DNA of 46,777 nucleotides from contig PXRG01000021.1 in NCBI GenBank assembly GCA_003021105.1, positions 1 to 46,777 of the forward strand, written 5' to 3'. Of the stretch, positions 1 to 8,464 are shown piece after piece. The position numbers were made by a program, and so were the translations under genes. The stretch comes from Halobacteriales archaeon QS_1_68_17. GTDB taxonomy: Archaea; Halobacteriota; Halobacteria; Halobacteriales; Haloarculaceae. The notes beneath the pieces were generated by a model. It was not told the DNA's origin, searched no databases, and saw only the letters and a program-made list of their open reading frames with translations. Within the stretch, counting starts at the first letter, position 1; every line of letters starts with the position of its first letter.

Positions 1-111
1 TGTAACGAAAAGAAAACCCAGCGGGAAGTCGCCGACGTCGCCCAGGTCACCGAAGTCACCATCCGCAACCGCTATCAGGAACAGATCGAAGCGATGGGCA
101 TCCACGGGTAG
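1..111 (+). CDS. tfb: Transcription initiation factor IIB (TFB), C-terminal end only
   Basis: The window opens inside a reading frame that ends at the TAG at 109-111 and encodes the last 36 residues. They read as the final helix-turn-helix of the second cyclin-like repeat of archaeal TFB, with the segment [15 protein letters not shown] followed by a short tail. In TFB this repeat contacts TBP-bound promoter DNA and the BRE element. The 5' part lies outside the window, so it cannot be said which of the usual multiple haloarchaeal TFB paralogues this is. Identification rests on this short but characteristic C-terminus. Confidence 0.85.
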   Translation, partial: CNEKKTQREVADVAQVTEVTIRNRYQEQIEAMGIHG

Positions 112-323
112 TCCCCCGCCCCCGGAGGTTCAAGTGCGAAGCCGCGCCCAGCGGCCGCTATGATCTGACGACCTGCCGCGAAGCGTACCGTTCGGCGCGA
201 CACGACGCTTCGCGAACGTGCCAGTTTCGCAGTGTCGCCTGCTCGCCATGCGGCGGGTCCTCCCGCTCGTTCTCCTCCCGGGAACTCAAGATTCAAGCCG
301 TCCCCCCGCGAACGTTCCGTCGA

Positions 324-1592
324 ATGCGGCTCGACGAGTTCATCGAGGGTCTCGAACGCGACGAGGGAGCTCAGCTCCGCCAGCTCGCCCGCGAGAAGTC
401 CTACGAGATCACAGAGTACCTCGACGACGTGGAGTCGCAGGTCCGGGAGGTCGTCCAGGGCGACTCGCTGTTCGGGAGCACGGCGCCGGAGATTTTCGTC
501 GGCCGGTCGAGCTACCCGAACGTCTCGACGGGGCTGCTCTCCCCCGTCGGCCACGAGGACGACGCCGCGGCCTTCGCCACGAGCGGCGAGTGGTACCGCC
601 AGGGGTACGACATCGACGACGTATTCCAGCGCCGCACGAACCTGCTCAACTCCACCCGGTCGGCGAACGTCCACGTCGAGGACGTCTGGGACGGGTTCGT
701 CGGGGTCCAGCGCGAGGTCGCCATCGCGGACCGCCCGGTCGACGTCGAGATCGGCCTCGCTGGCACGCCGGACCTCGATCTGGACCTCGACGACATCTCG
801 ACGCCCCGCGGTCCGCGGGCCAGTGCCAGGGACGCCGACCTCGCCGAGAACCCGCACGTCCCGCGTCCCGTCGAGAAGACCCTCGAAGACGACGACTGGC
901 AGGCCCAGGGCGCGATGACGTACCTCTACCGCCGGGGGTTCGACGTCTACGACATCAACACGATCCTGTCGGCCGGCGCGCTCGGGCAGGGGGAGAATCG
1001 CAGGCTCGTCCCCACCCGGTGGTCGATCACGGCCGTCGACGACACCGTCAGCCAGTACCTCCGGGGCCGTCTCAGGAACGCGCCGAGCATCGACACCGTC
1101 CAGGTCTGGTACAACGAGTACGTCGGCAACGACTACTGGGTGATTCTCGCCCCCGGCCGGTGGGAGTTCGAACTCGTGGAACTGAAAGCACCGGGGAGCA
1201 TCTGGAACCCGGATCCGGAAGGGGAGATGTGGATCGCGGTCGACAACGAGGGGTTCGAGGGCCGGACGGAGTACGTCGACGAGACCGCGGGGGCGTACTA
1301 CGCCACCCGGCTGGCAGCGCTGGAGCACCTCGAATCGATCGGCCGGCAGGCGAAGTGTCTCGTGATCCGGCACGCCTCCGAGGAGTACTGGGCTCCGGTC
1401 GGCGTCTGGCAGATCCGCGAGGGCGTTCGCCACGCCTTCGAGGGTGAACACGGCGAGGCCGAGAGCTTCCACGGGGCGGTCCGGCAACTGGCCCCGCGGC
1501 TCCCGGTGTCGCTCGCACAGCTCCGCCGGAACTCGGAGATGGTCGCCGGCATCCAGGCCCAGCTGACGGACTTCCGGGCTGACGCCGGGTGA
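324..1592 (+). CDS. nreA: DNA repair protein NreA
   Basis: This 422-residue protein matches the archaeal Nre family along its whole length, beginning MRLDEFIEGLERDEGAQL and containing the family block SYEITEYLDDVESQVREVV. Nre proteins take part in repair of DNA damage and bind the sliding clamp PCNA. The C-terminus carries QAQLTDF, which fits the PIP-box pattern Q-x-x-L-x-x-F and supports PCNA binding. No N-terminal Cys-rich zinc motif is present; the protein has a single cysteine. The ATG at 324 gives the normal N-terminus. The gene converges on the small minus-strand gene ending at 1644, with a gap of about 50 bp. Confidence 0.88.
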   Translation: MRLDEFIEGLERDEGAQLRQLAREKSYEITEYLDDVESQVREVVQGDSLFGSTAPEIFVGRSSYPNVSTGLLSPVGHEDDAAAFATSGEWYRQGYDIDDVFQRRTNLLNSTRSANVHVEDVWDGFVGVQREVAIADRPVDVEIGLAGTPDLDLDLDDISTPRGPRASARDADLAENPHVPRPVEKTLEDDDWQAQGAMTYLYRRGFDVYDINTILSAGALGQGENRRLVPTRWSITAVDDTVSQYLRGRLRNAPSIDTVQVWYNEYVGNDYWVILAPGRWEFELVELKAPGSIWNPDPEGEMWIAVDNEGFEGRTEYVDETAGAYYATRLAALEHLESIGRQAKCLVIRHASEEYWAPVGVWQIREGVRHAFEGEHGEAESFHGAVRQLAPRLPVSLAQLRRNSEMVAGIQAQLTDFRADAG

Positions 1593-1643
1593 CGCGGTGT
1601 CGGCCGCCTCCGTCGGGCGCGACGCCGATCAGCCGCGCGACTT

Positions 1644-1910
1644 TCACGATCGAAACGTGGGAGATTCGTTGCGGGTCGGGAGACGGGGCGAAAAAGTCCT
1701 GTGTTCTACCTCCGCGAGCACGTCGCCCAGCCGCTGTGGCCCGTCGGGCGTTCGGATCGTCGTGTCGCCCTCGCGGCGTTCGACCTCGCTTTTCTCGATG
1801 CCCCAGGTCAGCCGCGAGGACACCCGCGCCAGCGGCGCGCCCTCGACCGGTTTTCCGTCGCCGAGTTCGACCGCCGGCTGTTCGTCCTCGGAGTCCTCTT
1901 CGTCGGCCAT
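1644..1910 (-). CDS. DUF5789-like small haloarchaeal protein
   Basis: The frame encodes 88 residues from the ATG complement at 1908-1910, starting MADEEDSEDEQPAVELGDG. An upstream in-frame extension to 2009 is possible, but its composition is unlike haloarchaeal protein. A TATA-like element (ACTAATC on the minus strand, near 1938) lies about 28 nt before the chosen start, as expected for a leaderless mRNA. The body (GAPLARVSSRLTWGIEKSEVERREGDTTIRTPDGP) resembles the DUF5789 family of haloarchaea. That assignment is from memory of the family, and its function is unknown. The N-terminus is strongly acidic. Confidence 0.75.
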   Translation of the reverse strand: MADEEDSEDEQPAVELGDGKPVEGAPLARVSSRLTWGIEKSEVERREGDTTIRTPDGPQRLGDVLAEVEHRTFSPRLPTRNESPTFRS

Positions 1911-2017
1911 ACCCGTCGGTTCAGGCCCATTCAGATTAGTCCTTTCGAACCCGCCGGTCCGTCGCGTGCGACAGCCGTCTGACGTAGTGTTTTGGGACCC
2001 GAGGTGCAACTACGGCC

Positions 2018-2872
2018 ATGACCAGCCTGACGGATGTGTACGACGGGGGCGTCGGCGCTGTCGCGGGCCGTCGACGCCTCTACGTCGGCGTCGGGGTGTT
2101 CCTCGCCGGCCTCGCGATGGTCGTCGGGGGCATCGTGCTGGCCACGGCCGGCGTCGGTCCGCGGCTCGGCCTCGGGGTGTACGAGGCGCGCGAACTCGCC
2201 GGCCTGCTCGCGGGAATCGGGCTCCCGGCGGCCTTCGTCGGCATCTTCACCGTGCTGCCCGCCGGTAGTCGGACCCGGGGGGCGGCGACCATCGGCGCGA
2301 GCCTCGCGGTGCTTGGCGTGGCACTGTTCCGGCACGTGTACCCCCGCCAGTGGGTCGGTGGCCCCGCCGCCGATCCGGGATTGACGCTGGTGACGACGGT
2401 CGTCTACGCCGTCGGCGCGCTCACGACCTTCGGGTGCCTGTTCGTCGCCGTCGCCACGTTCCGGGCACGCAACGATCCGGGCGGGACCGCCCGCATGGTC
2501 GTCACCGAGGAAGGGACGATCCGGTTCGTCGAACCCGACGACGACGGGTTCCCGGGGATGGGAAGCGTCGGACTGTTCGGCTCGGCGGCGGATCGTCCGT
2601 CCGAACCACCCGCCCGGCCGGGAGCGACGGGACACTCCGGCGATGCCGACACTGTCCCGGCCAGCGACGGCGGTTCCACGACCGCCGACGGTGCCGGTGC
2701 GGACGAACTGTCAGCGGCCGCCGCGCGCGGCCGGCCGGACACGTACTGTGGGAACTGCGATCACTTCCGGTACGTCCGGGCGGACGGGAATCTGGTCCCC
2801 TACTGCGGCTACCACGAGGAACTGATGGACGACATGGACGCCTGCGAACAGTGGGAGCCGAACACCCGATAA
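2018..2872 (+). CDS. Haloarchaeal multi-pass membrane protein with C-terminal Cys/His cluster
   Basis: This 284-residue protein has about four membrane segments (around residues 24-44, 62-80, 88-104 and 123-148). A variable Ser/Pro/Gly-rich linker follows, then a compact C-terminal module with the pattern CGNCDHF ... YCGYHEEL ... DACEQW. The Cys and His residues there could bind a metal such as zinc. It resembles a conserved haloarchaeal family of unknown function (possibly the one labelled DUF7139; not certain). The ATG at 2018 follows a TTTTGG TATA-like element by about 27 nt. It sits just upstream of the oxidase operon, but a link in function is not shown. Confidence 0.75.
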   Translation: MTSLTDVYDGGVGAVAGRRRLYVGVGVFLAGLAMVVGGIVLATAGVGPRLGLGVYEARELAGLLAGIGLPAAFVGIFTVLPAGSRTRGAATIGASLAVLGVALFRHVYPRQWVGGPAADPGLTLVTTVVYAVGALTTFGCLFVAVATFRARNDPGGTARMVVTEEGTIRFVEPDDDGFPGMGSVGLFGSAADRPSEPPARPGATGHSGDADTVPASDGGSTTADGAGADELSAAAARGRPDTYCGNCDHFRYVRADGNLVPYCGYHEELMDDMDACEQWEPNTR

Positions 2873-2944
2873 CCCCCGGTCCGGACGCGAGTGTAAACAT
2901 TTAACTCGGCGACAGCACCAGCTTACGCCAAGGATTAACTCTCT

Positions 2945-2958
2945 CCAGTAAAAACTGG
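2945..2958 (+). promoter_or_regulatory. Inverted repeat overlapping the probable coxB TATA element
   Basis: The sequence CCAGT-AAAA-ACTGG is a perfect 5-bp inverted repeat. The A/T run in its centre is about 25 nt before the coxB ATG at 2977, the spacing expected between a TATA element and a leaderless start. A protein bound to the repeat would block TBP. A second A/T element, ATTTAA at 2899-2904, could be an alternative upstream promoter. The operator role is inferred from position only. Confidence 0.4.
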
Positions 2959-2976
2959 ATACTAATACAGAAAACG

Positions 2977-3771
2977 ATGACAGGCGAACCAGCGGTACCG
3001 GAGACGGCGCTCGGACTCGTGGCGCAGGCTGGTGGTCTCGTCCCGAGGGGGACCCGGGTGGAGGTGTTCAACCGGATCTACTGGGTCTTCCTGATCCTCG
3101 GGACGCTCGTGGGAATCGTGGTGATCTCCTACATGCTCTGGAAGGCCTACAAGTACCGGGACACCGGCGAGCGCCCGGCGGAGGACGAGGACGAGGACGA
3201 CGACCGGCCGACGCTCGGCGAACTCCCTACCGGCAGCGGGGGCGGCAAGAAACTCTTCCTGTCGTTCGCCCTCAGCACGATCATCGTGGTGTCACTGATC
3301 CTCTGGACGTACGGGACCCTCCTCTACGTAGAGGGCAAGACCACACAGGACAGCGCCGACCAGATCGAGGTCACCGTCGAGGGCTACCAGTTCGGCTGGC
3401 GGTTCATCTACCCCAACGGCCACAGGTCGACGACTCTCCGAGTACCCGAGGACAAGACAGTGAAGCTGAAAGTCACGTCGACCGACGTCTTCCACAACTT
3501 CGGGATACCGGAACTGAAAGTGAAATCCGACGCCATCCCGGGCCAGGAGACGGAGACGTGGTTCGTCGCCGAGGAGACCGGCAACTACACCGCGAAATGT
3601 TACGAACTCTGCGGGTCGGGCCACTCGTATATGCAGGCGGACGTGATCGTCATGGAACAGAGCGAGTACCAGGACTGGTACTCGCAGACGACGCCCGCTC
3701 CGGAGGAAAACGACAGCGGACCCGAATCGGGTGAGGGCGAAAGCACCGAAACAGGAGGCGAATCGGAATGA
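2977..3771 (+). CDS. coxB: Cytochrome c oxidase subunit II (CuA subunit)
   Basis: Subunit II takes electrons from the soluble carrier through its CuA centre and passes them to subunit I. The 264-residue protein has two membrane helices (about residues 33-53 and 93-116) and then an extracellular cupredoxin domain. The CuA ligands are visible as the His in DVFHNFGIP and the C-x3-C-x3-H-x2-M cluster CYELCGSGHSYM. The C-terminal tail is acidic and Ser/Glu-rich. Its stop overlaps the start of coxAC (ATGA at 3768-3771), so the two are translationally coupled. The electron donor is probably halocyanin, from general knowledge of the group. Confidence 0.95.
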   Translation: MTGEPAVPETALGLVAQAGGLVPRGTRVEVFNRIYWVFLILGTLVGIVVISYMLWKAYKYRDTGERPAEDEDEDDDRPTLGELPTGSGGGKKLFLSFALSTIIVVSLILWTYGTLLYVEGKTTQDSADQIEVTVEGYQFGWRFIYPNGHRSTTLRVPEDKTVKLKVTSTDVFHNFGIPELKVKSDAIPGQETETWFVAEETGNYTAKCYELCGSGHSYMQADVIVMEQSEYQDWYSQTTPAPEENDSGPESGEGESTETGGESE

Positions 3772-6323
3772 CTGACGACACTCCCGACGACGGCAGCATC
3801 GAAACGGACGGCGGCCACGCGACCGAGGAACTCCCGGCCGGCGAGGACCACGACGACCACGGGCTCCCGCCGATGTCCTCGGTCAAGCGGTGGTTCCTGA
3901 CGACGAACCACAAGGACATCGGCATCCTCTACATCGGGACGGCACTGTTCTTCCTGGTGTTCGGGGGTATCCTGGCCCTGCTGATGCGCATCCAGCTGTG
4001 GGCACCCCGGGCCCCCGGCGAGGGACTGTTGGGACCGCTGGCGTACAACCAGGCGGTCTCCGCCCACGGGCTGTTGATGGTCTTCTGGTTCATCTCGCCG
4101 TTCGCGTTCGGTTTCGCCAACTACGTCGTCCCCCTCCAGATCGGCGCGAAAGACCTGGCGTTCCCGCGGCTGAACGCGCTGTCGTACTGGCTGTACCTGT
4201 TTTCGGGGCTGCTGTTCGGCGTCTCCTTCTTCCAGAAGGCGACGTTCTCCGGCGGCTGGACGATGTACGCCCCGCTGAACATTCCGGCTTACACGCCCGA
4301 GGTGGGTGCGACGACCGCGATCCTGGCGCTGGTGATGTTCGTCGCCTCGGTCACTGTCTCGTCGGTGAACTTCCTGACGACGATGCACCGGTGGCGCGCG
4401 GAGGACCTGCGGTTGCGCGACCTCCCGCTTTTCAGTTCGTCGATCCTGCTGACGGTCTGGATGATGCTGTTCGCGTTCGCGGCGCTGCTGGCCGCGCTGA
4501 TCGTCCTCTCGGCGGACCGGCTGCTGGGGACGACCTACTTCGTAACCCAGGAGGGCGGCTCGCTGCTGTGGGCGCACCTGTTCTGGTTCTTCGGCCACCC
4601 GGAGGTGTACATCGTCTTCTTCCCGGCGCTGGGCGTGATGGCCGAGGTGTTCCAGACGTTCACCGGCAAGCGGATCGTCGGCCGGAAGTGGTTCGTCGCC
4701 GCCATGGTGCTGGTGGCGCTCCAGAGCTTCGTCGTCTGGATGCACCACATGTTCCTGACGGCGATCAACCTCCAGATCAAGACCCTGTTCATGGCGACCA
4801 CCATCGGCATCTCGCTGCCGTTCGACCTGATGGTGTTCGCGCTCATCTACACGCTCATCAAGGGTCGCATCAGGTTCACGACGCCGTTCCTGTTTAGCTT
4901 CGGCGCGCTGTTGTTGTTCATCATCGGCGGCATCACCGGCGTCTTCCTGGGCGCGGTCGTACTCGACTACGAGTTCCGCGGGACCTACTGGGTCGTCGCC
5001 CACTTCCACTACGTGATGGTCGGGGGCGCGACGGCGCTGTTCGGCGCGCTCTACTACTGGTACCCGAAGATCACCGGGAAGATGTACGACGAGTTCCTCG
5101 GGAAGGTCCACTTCGCGCTGTACTTCGTCGGGTTCAACCTCCTGTACTTCCCGATGTTCCTGGCCTGGCAGACGCCCCGCCGGGTGTTCGACTACAACCC
5201 GGCGTATACCCCCTGGCACCGACTGGCGACTATCGGCGGGTTCATCCTGGCCGTGTCGTTCTTGGTGATGTTCTACAACCTCTACCGGAGCCTCCAGACC
5301 GGCGCGGACGCCGACGACAACCCCTGGGAGTACTCCTCGACCGCCGAGTGGGCCATCTCCTCGCCGCCGCCCCTGGAGAACTTCCCGGGGCTGCCCAGCT
5401 ACAAGGGCGGCAAGCTCAACTTCGTCTCGAAGGTGACCGGCGGCGCGACCGACGGCGGCGAGGTCACCGACGGCGGCACCGCGGTGGCGACGGCCGCCGG
5501 GGCCGGCCACGGCACCGCTGCGGCGACGGCCCACGAGGAGGAACACGCGAGCCACGCCAGCTTCTGGCCGTTCCTGCTCAGCCTGGCCGGCTTCCTCACG
5601 TTCGTCGGCGTCTCCGGGATCAACAAGGGCGGGCTCTACACGCCGCTGGCGGCCGTCGGCGGCCTCGGGGTCGCCGGCTCGCTCGTCGGGATGGCCCGGG
5701 AGCCGTTCACCGTCCCGTCGCCCGAACTGGCCGAGAAGTGGCCGTTCGACGGCGTCGAGGACATGAAACTCGGGATGTGGATCTTCCTGGCCTCGGACGT
5801 GGTGCTGTTCGGCGCGTTCATCGGCTCGTACCTGTTCATGCGGGTCGCCGAGGGGTGGCGCAACTGGCACCACCTGATCCCCGCCGACCACGTGGTGATG
5901 CCGGGACTGATCAACACCTACCTGCTGTTGACCAGTTCCTTCGCGGTGGTGCTCGCGATGGTCGCCGCCGAGAGAGGTAGCAACAAGGGCGTCGTCGCCA
6001 GCCTGGTGGCGACGCTGGCGCTCGGGATCGGCTTCCTGATCAACAAGGGCATCGAGTGGCAGCACCTCTTCCACGTCCACAGCGAGGCGTTCCCCGAAGG
6101 GTGGGAGCTGTCGACGAACATCGCGTCGTCGACGTTCTACCTCACCACGGGTCTCCACGGCGCTCACGTCATCGTCGGGCTGTTGATCACGCTGTACATG
6201 ATCCCGCGGGCCTGGCGGGGTGCCTACAGCGGGAACGACAAGCCCATCGAGTACTTCGGGCTGTACTGGCACTTCGTGGACATCGTGTGGCTGTTCCTGT
6301 TCCCGCTGTTCTACATCCTGTAG
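3768..6323 (+). CDS. coxAC: Fused cytochrome c oxidase subunits I and III (CoxA-CoxC)
   Basis: This 851-residue membrane protein reduces oxygen to water and pumps protons. The subunit I part (about 40-555) begins with TTNHKDIG. It carries the low-spin heme His in SAHGLLMVF, the CuB/cross-linked Tyr motif GHPEVY, the CuB pair WMHHMF and the heme ligands in HFHYVM. After a Gly/Thr/His-rich linker, the subunit III part (about 595-851) shows MKLGMWIFLASD and GLHGAHVIVG. Both halves are complete, and the I-III fusion is known in haloarchaea and some bacteria. It overlaps coxB by 4 bp, and its stop lies inside the ribosome site of coxD. Confidence 0.95.
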   Translation: MTDDTPDDGSIETDGGHATEELPAGEDHDDHGLPPMSSVKRWFLTTNHKDIGILYIGTALFFLVFGGILALLMRIQLWAPRAPGEGLLGPLAYNQAVSAHGLLMVFWFISPFAFGFANYVVPLQIGAKDLAFPRLNALSYWLYLFSGLLFGVSFFQKATFSGGWTMYAPLNIPAYTPEVGATTAILALVMFVASVTVSSVNFLTTMHRWRAEDLRLRDLPLFSSSILLTVWMMLFAFAALLAALIVLSADRLLGTTYFVTQEGGSLLWAHLFWFFGHPEVYIVFFPALGVMAEVFQTFTGKRIVGRKWFVAAMVLVALQSFVVWMHHMFLTAINLQIKTLFMATTIGISLPFDLMVFALIYTLIKGRIRFTTPFLFSFGALLLFIIGGITGVFLGAVVLDYEFRGTYWVVAHFHYVMVGGATALFGALYYWYPKITGKMYDEFLGKVHFALYFVGFNLLYFPMFLAWQTPRRVFDYNPAYTPWHRLATIGGFILAVSFLVMFYNLYRSLQTGADADDNPWEYSSTAEWAISSPPPLENFPGLPSYKGGKLNFVSKVTGGATDGGEVTDGGTAVATAAGAGHGTAAATAHEEEHASHASFWPFLLSLAGFLTFVGVSGINKGGLYTPLAAVGGLGVAGSLVGMAREPFTVPSPELAEKWPFDGVEDMKLGMWIFLASDVVLFGAFIGSYLFMRVAEGWRNWHHLIPADHVVMPGLINTYLLLTSSFAVVLAMVAAERGSNKGVVASLVATLALGIGFLINKGIEWQHLFHVHSEAFPEGWELSTNIASSTFYLTTGLHGAHVIVGLLITLYMIPRAWRGAYSGNDKPIEYFGLYWHFVDIVWLFLFPLFYIL

Positions 6324-6328
6324 GTGAT
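6323..6328 (+). promoter_or_regulatory. Shine-Dalgarno site deciding the coxD start
   Basis: The sequence GGTGAT matches the anti-Shine-Dalgarno end of 16S rRNA and overlaps the last base of the coxAC stop codon. It lies 4 nt before the ATG at 6333. This favours that ATG over the GTG at 6324, which would be inside the site itself. Confidence 0.6.
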
Positions 6329-6332
6329 CACG

Positions 6333-6611
6333 ATGGCATCAACAAAACTCTACACGGCGATATACGTGGTCCTGTTCGTGTTCGCGACCGTGCAGGCGCT
6401 CGTCGAGGAGGCCGGCTGGCTCGGGGGGAGCGACACCCTCTACTGGGCCGCCTTCGCGGTGATCATAGTCCTGTCGCTGATCAAGGCCGTGATCGTCGCG
6501 GGCTACTACCAGCACCTCAAGTGGGAACCGCGGTCGGTTTCCTACGTCATTGGCACCGGGCTGATCGCGGCACTGGCGCTGACCATCGCGGCCGCCTACT
6601 CGATCACGTGA
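6333..6611 (+). CDS. coxD: Cytochrome c oxidase subunit IV-like protein
   Basis: The 92-residue protein starts MASTKLYTAIYVVLF and has three membrane helices separated by short loops, including KAVIVAGYYQHLKWEPRS between helices two and three. This is the layout of the small prokaryotic oxidase subunit IV (CoxD/CyoD-like), which stabilises the oxidase. The phrase YYQHLKWEP is typical of the family. It follows coxAC after 9 bp in the same operon. A GTG at 6324 would add three residues, but the Shine-Dalgarno position supports 6333. Confidence 0.85.
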   Translation: MASTKLYTAIYVVLFVFATVQALVEEAGWLGGSDTLYWAAFAVIIVLSLIKAVIVAGYYQHLKWEPRSVSYVIGTGLIAALALTIAAAYSIT

Positions 6612-6938
6612 CGTAACACTCGTGCGGTTCCATCTTCCGTCGTCTTTTCGTCGGTGTTTCCCGTCCTCGGCTCCTGTACAGTCCCCGGCGTCGCTCCCGA
6701 CGTCCGAGAGTGCTCGCCCTCGCCACCGCGAGGACGGTGTCGCCTCCGTAGCCGGGCACCTCGATCCGTGCGCTACGTATCCGTGGGCTCGGCATCCGTA
6801 CCTTCCGCATCTCTGTGCTCAGCACCAGTGCGGCCGCATTTGCACGCTCCCCATCCATCCGGCTGTCCCGTCCGTGGCGGCGCTGCTCTCTTGCCACAGT
6901 CACTCGTCGACGGGGCTGACGCGAAAACGCCCGTCCGG
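6612..6938. other. Gene-free stretch between coxD and a convergent membrane gene
   Basis: About 330 bp contain no frame that looks like protein. Open frames exist on both strands, but they are Arg/Pro/Ser-rich and resemble out-of-frame translation of GC-rich DNA. A short T-rich run (CTTTTC) near 6651 could end the cox transcript. No repeat or RNA structure was recognised. Confidence 0.5.
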
Positions 6939-7364
6939 TCAGGCCAGGACGAGCCTGACGGCGACGACGACGATGAGGAGGACGGCGATGATGGTGACGC
7001 CCTCCGCGACGGCCATCGAGGTGGGGCGGCCGCGGTGGCGGGCCGACGCGTAGGTGCCGAGGAAGACGTAGCCGGCGAGTACGACCAGGAACGCCCCGGC
7101 CAGCGCCAGCCCGACCGTCGCGGCGTCGGCCGCGCCGGTGAGAATCAGAAAGATGCCGCCGCCGAACCCGAACACCAGCAGGACGAACACCGCGATCCAG
7201 GTGCCGGGGCTCCGTGCCAGCCGGACGAGCGCGTCGGCGGCGCTCTCGCTCTCCCGGGTCGGTGCGTACTTCCGCCAGTCGCGGCCGCGGACCATCGCAC
7301 CACCGATGAGTACCACCAGCAGTCCCATCAACAGCGTGCTCGCGAGATACCCGAGTTGTGCCAT
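6939..7364 (-). CDS. Small haloarchaeal membrane protein
   Basis: The 141-residue protein has about four hydrophobic segments (residues 7-24, 54-76, 82-105 and 117-141). A charged loop, RGRDWRKYAPTRESESAAD, lies between the first and second. No enzymatic motif is visible. It converges on the cox operon and shares an intergenic region with tfs. The ATG complement at 7362-7364 is well supported by a TTTATA element 27 nt upstream. The function is unknown. Confidence 0.75.
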   Translation of the reverse strand: MAQLGYLASTLLMGLLVVLIGGAMVRGRDWRKYAPTRESESAADALVRLARSPGTWIAVFVLLVFGFGGGIFLILTGAADAATVGLALAGAFLVVLAGYVFLGTYASARHRGRPTSMAVAEGVTIIAVLLIVVVAVRLVLA

Positions 7365-7387
7365 GTCGGATACTATCAGCGGGCCCC

Positions 7388-7393
7388 TATAAA
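7388..7393 (-). promoter_or_regulatory. TATA element for the membrane gene at 6939-7364
   Basis: On the minus strand this reads TTTATA within AAATTTATAGG. Its centre is about 27 nt upstream of the start codon at 7364, matching a leaderless haloarchaeal promoter. Confidence 0.65.
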
Positions 7394-7450
7394 TTTGAAC
7401 CGAGACAGTCGCGGCACGGGCGGAGAGCCCCCGTGGCCGAAATCCCGGCG

Positions 7451-7456
7451 TTTAAG
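7451..7456 (+). promoter_or_regulatory. TATA element for tfs
   Basis: TTTAAG is centred about 27 nt before the ATG at 7481, which points to a leaderless tfs mRNA starting there. The in-frame ATG two codons earlier (7475) would be only 21 nt away. Confidence 0.6.
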
Positions 7457-7480
7457 TGGCACACCGCGGTTACGATGACC

Positions 7481-7801
7481 ATGGAGTTTTGCGACGAGTG
7501 CGGTTCGATGATGAAGACCGACGACGGGATGTGGGTGTGCGGGAGTTGCGGACACGCGAAGCCCCGCGACCGGGCCGACGAACAGCGGATGGTGACGACC
7601 CAGGGACAGGAGGAAACCGAGGTCGTCGACGTCAGCGACGCCGAGGACCAGGGGTTGCCGACCACGACCGCCGACTGTCCCGAGTGCGACAACGACACCG
7701 CCTACTGGTACATGCAACAGATCAGGGCGGCCGACGAGAGCGAGACGCGGTTTTTCGTCTGTACCGGGTGCGAACACAAGTGGCGCGAGGACGACCACTG
7801 A
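7481..7801 (+). CDS. tfs: Transcription factor S (TFIIS/RPB9-like)
   Basis: TFS stimulates transcript cleavage by backtracked archaeal RNA polymerase. The 106-residue protein has an N-terminal zinc ribbon (CDEC ... CGSC, residues 4-26) and a C-terminal TFIIS-type ribbon (CPEC ... CTGC). Between the last two Cys pairs is the acidic hairpin motif RAADESET, whose Asp-Glu pair reaches into the polymerase active site. The protein ends HKWREDDH as the family does. It probably forms a transcription unit with the next gene, which begins 7 bp downstream. Confidence 0.93.
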   Translation: MEFCDECGSMMKTDDGMWVCGSCGHAKPRDRADEQRMVTTQGQEETEVVDVSDAEDQGLPTTTADCPECDNDTAYWYMQQIRAADESETRFFVCTGCEHKWREDDH

Positions 7802-7808
7802 CGCTCCC

Positions 7809-8426
7809 ATGCCCGACGGGTCCCCGTCGCCGCCGCCTCCCCCCGGGGTCCCCGAGGAGCGACTCGCGGCCGACGGCTGGACCCTCCAAGAGCATCGCGC
7901 CGAGGCGCTCGTCGAACTCCCGGCGGCCGAGGTCCTCGGGCACACGCTCGTCTACGAGGACGGCCGTCTCCGGGCGGCAGTCAGGGAGGCGACCGGCGGC
8001 CGGATCGACCGGATGTGGCGGTACTTCTTTGCGACGCGGCTGACCTTCCGGCCGCCGCTCCCGCCCGGCGTCGGGCCGGCGATGGTCTTCCCGGCCGTCG
8101 CCCGGGCCGCCGAGAGCGCGTTCGCCGACGAACTCGAAGGGCGCGGCTTCCGGGACGTTTCCCGGGGCCGCCGCGAGCGGGTCCGGGTCGACACCGGCGA
8201 GCGGGCGCGGCTCCGGCGGTACACGGCGACGCTCGACGACGGCGACGCCGGCATCCAACTCGACGTCGCAGGGTGGCTCGGCGTGTGGACGCACGACGGC
8301 TTTCGGGTAGCCGGCGGTGCCTACCCGGCCACGCCGCTGGGCGCGCTTTTGCATTCGGACGAGGTCGGACCCGACCCGAACGAGTGCCGGGACGAACTGC
8401 TCGACCTGATCCGGGCCGTCTCGTAG
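7809..8426 (+). CDS. Conserved haloarchaeal protein of unknown function
   Basis: The 205-residue protein is soluble, with no membrane segment. It has a Pro-rich N-terminus, a central block RIDRMWRYFFATRLTFRPPLPPG and a C-terminal block GWLGVWTHDGFRVAGGAYP. The even mix of conserved-looking Trp/Tyr/Arg blocks and the clean acidic haloarchaeal composition support a real gene. It follows tfs by 7 bp in the same direction. No enzyme family was recognised. A MITE-like element begins about 40 bp after its stop. Confidence 0.7.
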   Translation: MPDGSPSPPPPPGVPEERLAADGWTLQEHRAEALVELPAAEVLGHTLVYEDGRLRAAVREATGGRIDRMWRYFFATRLTFRPPLPPGVGPAMVFPAVARAAESAFADELEGRGFRDVSRGRRERVRVDTGERARLRRYTATLDDGDAGIQLDVAGWLGVWTHDGFRVAGGAYPATPLGALLHSDEVGPDPNECRDELLDLIRAVS

Positions 8427-8464
8427 CCGCCGGCAGTCGTCGCGTTCGTGGGGGCCCGTCTCAT

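Noticed and set aside
3600-6272. Long open frame of 890 codons on the minus strand across coxAC
   Set aside because: It is a GC-driven shadow of coxAC, rich in Arg/Gln/His/Glu with no domain, while the plus strand encodes clear oxidase motifs.
6604-6903. 99-codon minus-strand frame downstream of coxD
   Set aside because: It is very Arg-rich, has no acidic bias and no recognised homology, and overlaps the coxD end. It looks like noncoding DNA.
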